Source: Lentisphaeria bacterium
GTDB taxonomy: Bacteria; Verrucomicrobiota; Lentisphaeria; Victivallales; JAUVCU01
DNA length: 7,870 nucleotides
NCBI GenBank assembly: GCA_030590715.1
Contig: JAUVCU010000060.1
Coordinates: forward strand, 1 to 7,870
Direction of reading: 5' to 3'
Below are positions 5,199-7,870 of this stretch, one piece after another. Position 1 is the first letter of the stretch, and each line of letters starts with the position of its first letter. The translations under genes were made by a program, and so were the position numbers. The notes beneath the pieces are model-generated. The model did not search any database and was not told the origin of the DNA. It saw only the letters and a program-made list of their open reading frames with translations.

Positions 5199-6134
5199 TT
5201 AAAGATATGGCCATGAATCGGGAACAATAAAAATGCGGTCAAATGGAATTTCAGGTTGTTCTCCGCTTGAGAGTGAAATCATCACCGGCTGCTTCTCTAA
5301 ACCGGGAGTTGTCATATGGTCATTTACAATCTTATTCAGTTTGCCAATTGGACTATAATTGCTTTCGTTAAGAGCTCCTGTCAGCCATTGGAGCCGGTTT
5401 AATACTGCAAATTCTGCCGCAGGATTATTTTTTGTGAATAGGTCAATATCTTGTTGGTGCAGCCATATCCCGGTTCGTAATAAATCATTTTCATATTGAA
5501 AGTGACGCCTCGGCCCATTCTCGTAATTAAACAGGGCACCTTTTAAGTGAAGACAACGTTTCATCATTTGTCCATCGGTTATAGGGGCTAGCACTTTTTG
5601 TGAATCTATATGGTCAGATAAACAGCATTGTTTATTTAAAAGTTTGGCTAGTTTGATATCAAAACGATCTTTGCAGGCTGGTCCGATCCAGTATGACCAG
5701 TCATTATCTGCCTGAGCTTCGGAATATTGAAGGTAAAACTTTACCGCAGTCTCTATATGAAATATTTCTCCCGTTTCAAGTTTTTTTACAATGAGGTCAA
5801 ATTCTCCTACCGTTCCTTTTTCTCCCTGGACTTGAAGGCCTTTCGCAAGTAATTCATAATCAGGATAATAATCAAAGTAAAACGCAACGAGATTCTCAAA
5901 ATATTTTCCCAGCCGGGAACTGAAGTTGCTTTCAAGATAGGTAATCAGCAACTCCGGGTTGGCATCAAGCTCTTTTAGAACAGGCTGATCTTTTTCAAAG
6001 TTGAATTTAAAACACGGGAGGATACCGTTTACAAGTTCAGCCGAGTCATCGATCAACGATGGGCTGTAAATTGCCCACACAAGGTCTCTTACTTCACGTG
6101 TTTTAAACAGGCTGTATAATGAAGTTTTATCCAT
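5199..6134 (-). CDS. DUF1853 family protein with PD-(D/E)XK-like motif pattern
   Basis: Conserved protein of unknown function, 311 residues, within the usual length of DUF1853. Family-like blocks are visible: RLGKYFENLVAFYF (74-87), EFDLIV (111-116), FHIETAVKFYL (125-135), WSYWIGPACKDRFDIKLAKLL (146-166) and a basic/aromatic stretch around GPRRHF (207-212). The order E80, D113, E128 and K132 on predicted helix-strand-strand elements resembles the PD-(D/E)XK nuclease fold, with an E-x3-K in place of the usual E-x-K; this is a pattern observation, not proof of nuclease activity. There is no signal peptide or membrane segment, so it is probably cytoplasmic. The ATG at 6134 is preceded by a purine-rich gggaaag about 10 bases away, which is weak support. 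No neighbour reveals a role. Confidence 0.85.
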   Translation of the reverse strand: MDKTSLYSLFKTREVRDLVWAIYSPSLIDDSAELVNGILPCFKFNFEKDQPVLKELDANPELLITYLESNFSSRLGKYFENLVAFYFDYYPDYELLAKGLQVQGEKGTVGEFDLIVKKLETGEIFHIETAVKFYLQYSEAQADNDWSYWIGPACKDRFDIKLAKLLNKQCCLSDHIDSQKVLAPITDGQMMKRCLHLKGALFNYENGPRRHFQYENDLLRTGIWLHQQDIDLFTKNNPAAEFAVLNRLQWLTGALNESNYSPIGKLNKIVNDHMTTPGLEKQPVMISLSSGEQPEIPFDRIFIVPDSWPYL

Positions 6135-6173
6135 AAAATACTTACTTTCCCAAAAAATAATAATTTATTCAGA

Positions 6174-6190
6174 CACTATATTTCATAGTG
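6174..6190 (-). promoter_or_regulatory. Palindrome over a possible -10 region upstream of the DUF1853 gene
   Basis: cactat-5-atagtg is a perfect 6-bp inverted repeat 40 bases before the DUF1853 start. Read on the minus strand its second arm contains TATAGT, a fair -10 element, with TTGATA about 15 bases upstream. It could be an operator overlapping a promoter, or a coincidence in AT-rich DNA. Confidence 0.3.
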
Positions 6191-6292
6191 AACTTTATCA
6201 AAAGTGTTTTATACAAAAGATGTTGCAATAATCGGCCATCGTTAAAGCCTTAATTGAGCCCCTTTCTGCCGAGTGAAATTGTATTTTCTCAT

Positions 6293-6320
6293 TTGTCTTT
6301 GCTCTTCAATTGACTACAGT
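6293..6320 (+). promoter_or_regulatory. Candidate promoter of the tRNA gene
   Basis: TTGTCT (6293-6298), a 16-base spacer and TACAGT (6315-6320) would start transcription near 6327, about 10 bases before the mature tRNA 5' end. The matches are partial (4 of 6 each). Confidence 0.35.
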
Positions 6321-6336
6321 AAGGACCTACAAAAGT

Positions 6337-6413
6337 GGGCCTATAGCTCAGTTGGTTAGAGCAGACGACTCATAATCGTCTTGTCGCGGGTTCGAGTCCC
6401 TCTGGGCCCACCA
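6337..6413 (+). tRNA. tRNA with CAU anticodon (elongator Met or Ile2)
   Basis: A full cloverleaf with encoded CCA can be folded by hand: acceptor gggccta/tgggccc (one G-U), D arm gctc/gagc with a 9-base loop, anticodon arm gacga/tcgtc around ctcataa (CAU at 6371-6373), variable loop ttgtc, T arm gcggg/ccctc with loop ttcgagt. The T stem contains one C-U mismatch. The loop and acceptor sequence exclude initiator tRNA (its 5' mismatch is absent). The C4-G69 and C5-G68 pairs are those that the lysidine synthetase TilS favours in tRNA-Ile2, and the anticodon arm resembles E. coli ileX. Ile2 is therefore a serious alternative to elongator Met. Confidence 0.95.
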
Positions 6414-6640
6414 CTTTTGTTCTTTCTCCCCCAATAAGTTATCCAAAATATACTACTCTATCTCTCTGTGCTGATTTTTGTCGGCGGTCTTTTTAGATAG
6501 AAGTTTTCTACCTCAGTATTTCAGTACGATGAGATTATTGACATCTAATGTCTATTTTTCTTCATAGTTTTCCCCACTGCATAAAATGACTAATAAACGC
6601 ATCTGCCAGTTTTATCTGAACAGCCTTTAGGAATATCGAT
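6414..6640. other. Non-coding gap between the tRNA and the IS66-like gene
   Basis: No ORF of note. It contains small hairpins tagaa-gtt-ttcta (6498-6510) and gacat-cta-atgtc (6540-6552, followed on the plus strand by tatttttc, a weak terminator candidate). The left end of the IS66-like element should lie in this gap, but I found no terminal repeat that pairs with the short stretch visible right of that gene. Confidence 0.4.
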
Positions 6641-7813
6641 CTATTTCTTCGAACTAAATAAAAAGACAGATTTCTCCCCTGATCTCAGAAAGTCTAAGAA
6701 GCTGAGATTCATATATCGACATGTCTGTTGAATACTTAGAAGCTGCAAATAAATCTTGATGCTTTTTTCTGTTACAACTCCATCTCCATGCTTCCTATAA
6801 ACAGCAAATGGCTTTATTGCGTGTTCCGCATTGTTATTATTCCATGGAACACCATCATAATCTAAAAAAGTAAATAGTTTTTTTTTGTTCTTAGAAAATC
6901 GTTTCACATATTTTTTTGCTAACTCGGAGTTGAATGATGATTTATCCAAGAGCTTAAAAAAAGCATTTACATCTCTATGGTGTTTGTTGAGGTGATGCTT
7001 CTTTAAGCCAAACCGATCTATAGTTATTACGACTTTCTTTAAAAGTTCTCCGAATAAACTGACAATACTTTTATACTCTTCATCCTGTTGATTCCTGAAT
7101 AAATCATCGTTTAAATCGCGAATAAGGTGAACAAGACATTTTTGCTGAGGGCAATCAAGAGCATCATACCCAGGATAAAAATCAGTGACCAAAACCCCAT
7201 TAAAATCTTTAAGTAATTCTTTTAGAAATGCTGTTTCTCTAGTTTTAGTATGTAAAAAAAAGACTGCATCAAGATTTGTGAATACCCACACATATTGATT
7301 CTTCCCCCTAACGCTAATTCGAGTTTCATCAACATGAAGTAAACCACTTCCTAGGACGTAATTCTGAATTTCACTTAATGTACTTTGATATAAGAGAGCT
7401 ACTTTATTCTTCAAATTTAAGACCCATTTTCTATGTAAGTCAATACTGAAGAGTTCTGAAGCCATTGCTGCAATTTGCTCCCCCGTAGACTGATGTGTGA
7501 AATGTTGATTGATTGCCCAGGAAATTAAATTATGTCCGTACAAATAGCGATTCTTACAGATTAATGGAATAAAAGGTTTATTACATGATTTGCAGTAAAG
7601 TCTATAACGTTTGTATTTAACAACCCATCTTTTAATCCCATTAATACCAAATTTCAAATCGATCACGGTCTTTATAGAAGAACCATATCGTATGATATCG
7701 GTTGATGAACAACGCACACAACTCATTTTTAAATGGTGCCACAGGTCTATCGTCTTATTAACTCTCAGCTTCTTTTTATTCTGTCTATTCTTTTTTTTAA
7801 CTATCTTCTTCAT
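6641..7813 (-). CDS. IS66-like transposase with N-terminal zinc-ribbon-like motif
   Basis: DDE transposase of a single-ORF IS66-like element, 390 residues. Order of elements: a Lys-rich N-terminus (1-20); a CXXC...CXXC motif (C32, C35, C74, C77) like a zinc ribbon; a helical DNA-binding segment (about 95-150); then a DDE core with D162 in LLHVDETRISVRG, D211 in GVLVTDFYPGYDAL, CLVHLIRDL (226-234), and E330 in NNNNAEHAIKPFAVYRK. The C-terminus (LQLLSIQQTCRYMNLSFLDFLRSG) is the typical IS66 ending. Catalytic residues are intact. The start is uncertain: ATG at 7813 gives a basic 29-residue leader, while M30 (7726) sits just before the first cysteine pair; neither has a clear Shine-Dalgarno. The gene is visibly more AT-rich than thyA-folA, indicating acquisition. 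No TnpA/TnpB-type partner ORFs of classical IS66 are seen, though the element may continue past the right edge. Confidence 0.88.
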   Translation of the reverse strand: MKKIVKKKNRQNKKKLRVNKTIDLWHHLKMSCVRCSSTDIIRYGSSIKTVIDLKFGINGIKRWVVKYKRYRLYCKSCNKPFIPLICKNRYLYGHNLISWAINQHFTHQSTGEQIAAMASELFSIDLHRKWVLNLKNKVALLYQSTLSEIQNYVLGSGLLHVDETRISVRGKNQYVWVFTNLDAVFFLHTKTRETAFLKELLKDFNGVLVTDFYPGYDALDCPQQKCLVHLIRDLNDDLFRNQQDEEYKSIVSLFGELLKKVVITIDRFGLKKHHLNKHHRDVNAFFKLLDKSSFNSELAKKYVKRFSKNKKKLFTFLDYDGVPWNNNNAEHAIKPFAVYRKHGDGVVTEKSIKIYLQLLSIQQTCRYMNLSFLDFLRSGEKSVFLFSSKK

Positions 7814-7870
7814 TATTTTTGAAGTACGAATAAAGACTTTTGTTCTCTGATAATCAAAGTAAGCAAATTT

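Noticed and set aside
7611..7850. Plus-strand 79-codon frame with a hydrophobic C-terminal half
   Set aside because: Antisense to the Lys-rich N-terminus of the IS66-like transposase; AAA/AAG codons read backwards give TTT/CTT, which explains the apparent membrane segment.

Overview
The window looks like a chromosomal segment of a moderately AT-rich Gram-negative bacterium: a core folate/thymidylate operon and a tRNA gene, with two insertion-sequence insertions and the remnant of a third mobile gene. I cannot fix the taxon. The DHFR and the DUF1853 protein read as Bacteroidota-like to me. However, three genes have visible Shine-Dalgarno sequences (the nitroreductase, the ISNCY-like transposase and the IS200-like remnant), which is not typical of Bacteroidota, so another phylum such as the PVC group stays open.

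Layout. At 1-413 (minus strand) lies the N-terminal part of an unrecognised, highly charged protein that runs off the left edge. It is followed by a 330-bp divergent intergenic region with one candidate promoter in each direction. At 744-2029 is a thyA-folA operon (thymidylate synthase and dihydrofolate reductase) with a one-base TAATG overlap, closed by a strong intrinsic terminator at 2085-2121. At 2137-2405 is a dense cluster of palindromes: a perfect 11-bp stem-loop, two 91-bp direct repeats with a 111-bp period that each carry several hairpins, and a hairpin that covers the ribosome binding site of the next gene. That gene (2413-2600) is the first 62 codons of an IS200/REP-type (Y1, HUH) transposase. 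It is cut off by a complete 1.9-kb DDE insertion sequence (2601-4514) with near-perfect 14-bp terminal inverted repeats and a 495-residue transposase.

Right of that IS, on the minus strand, are a nitroreductase-family flavoprotein (4516-5097), whose stop codon lies one base outside the IS end, and a DUF1853 protein (5199-6134) with a PD-(D/E)XK-like residue pattern. A CAU-anticodon tRNA (6337-6413) follows. The right edge holds an IS66-like single-ORF transposase (6641-7813, minus) with an N-terminal zinc-ribbon-like motif.

How it fits together: ThyA consumes methylene-tetrahydrofolate and releases dihydrofolate, and FolA recycles that product, so the operon is a functional pair. Everything from 2137 to 4515 looks like layered mobile DNA: a repeat/IS200-type locus was hit by a DDE IS, and the missing 3' part of the IS200 gene plus the lack of a target duplication suggest an IS-associated deletion that joined the IS directly to the nitroreductase gene. 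I see no defence island, CRISPR array or new multi-gene system. The most interesting unexplained structure is the palindrome/repeat cluster with its translation-occluding hairpin in front of the truncated HUH transposase.
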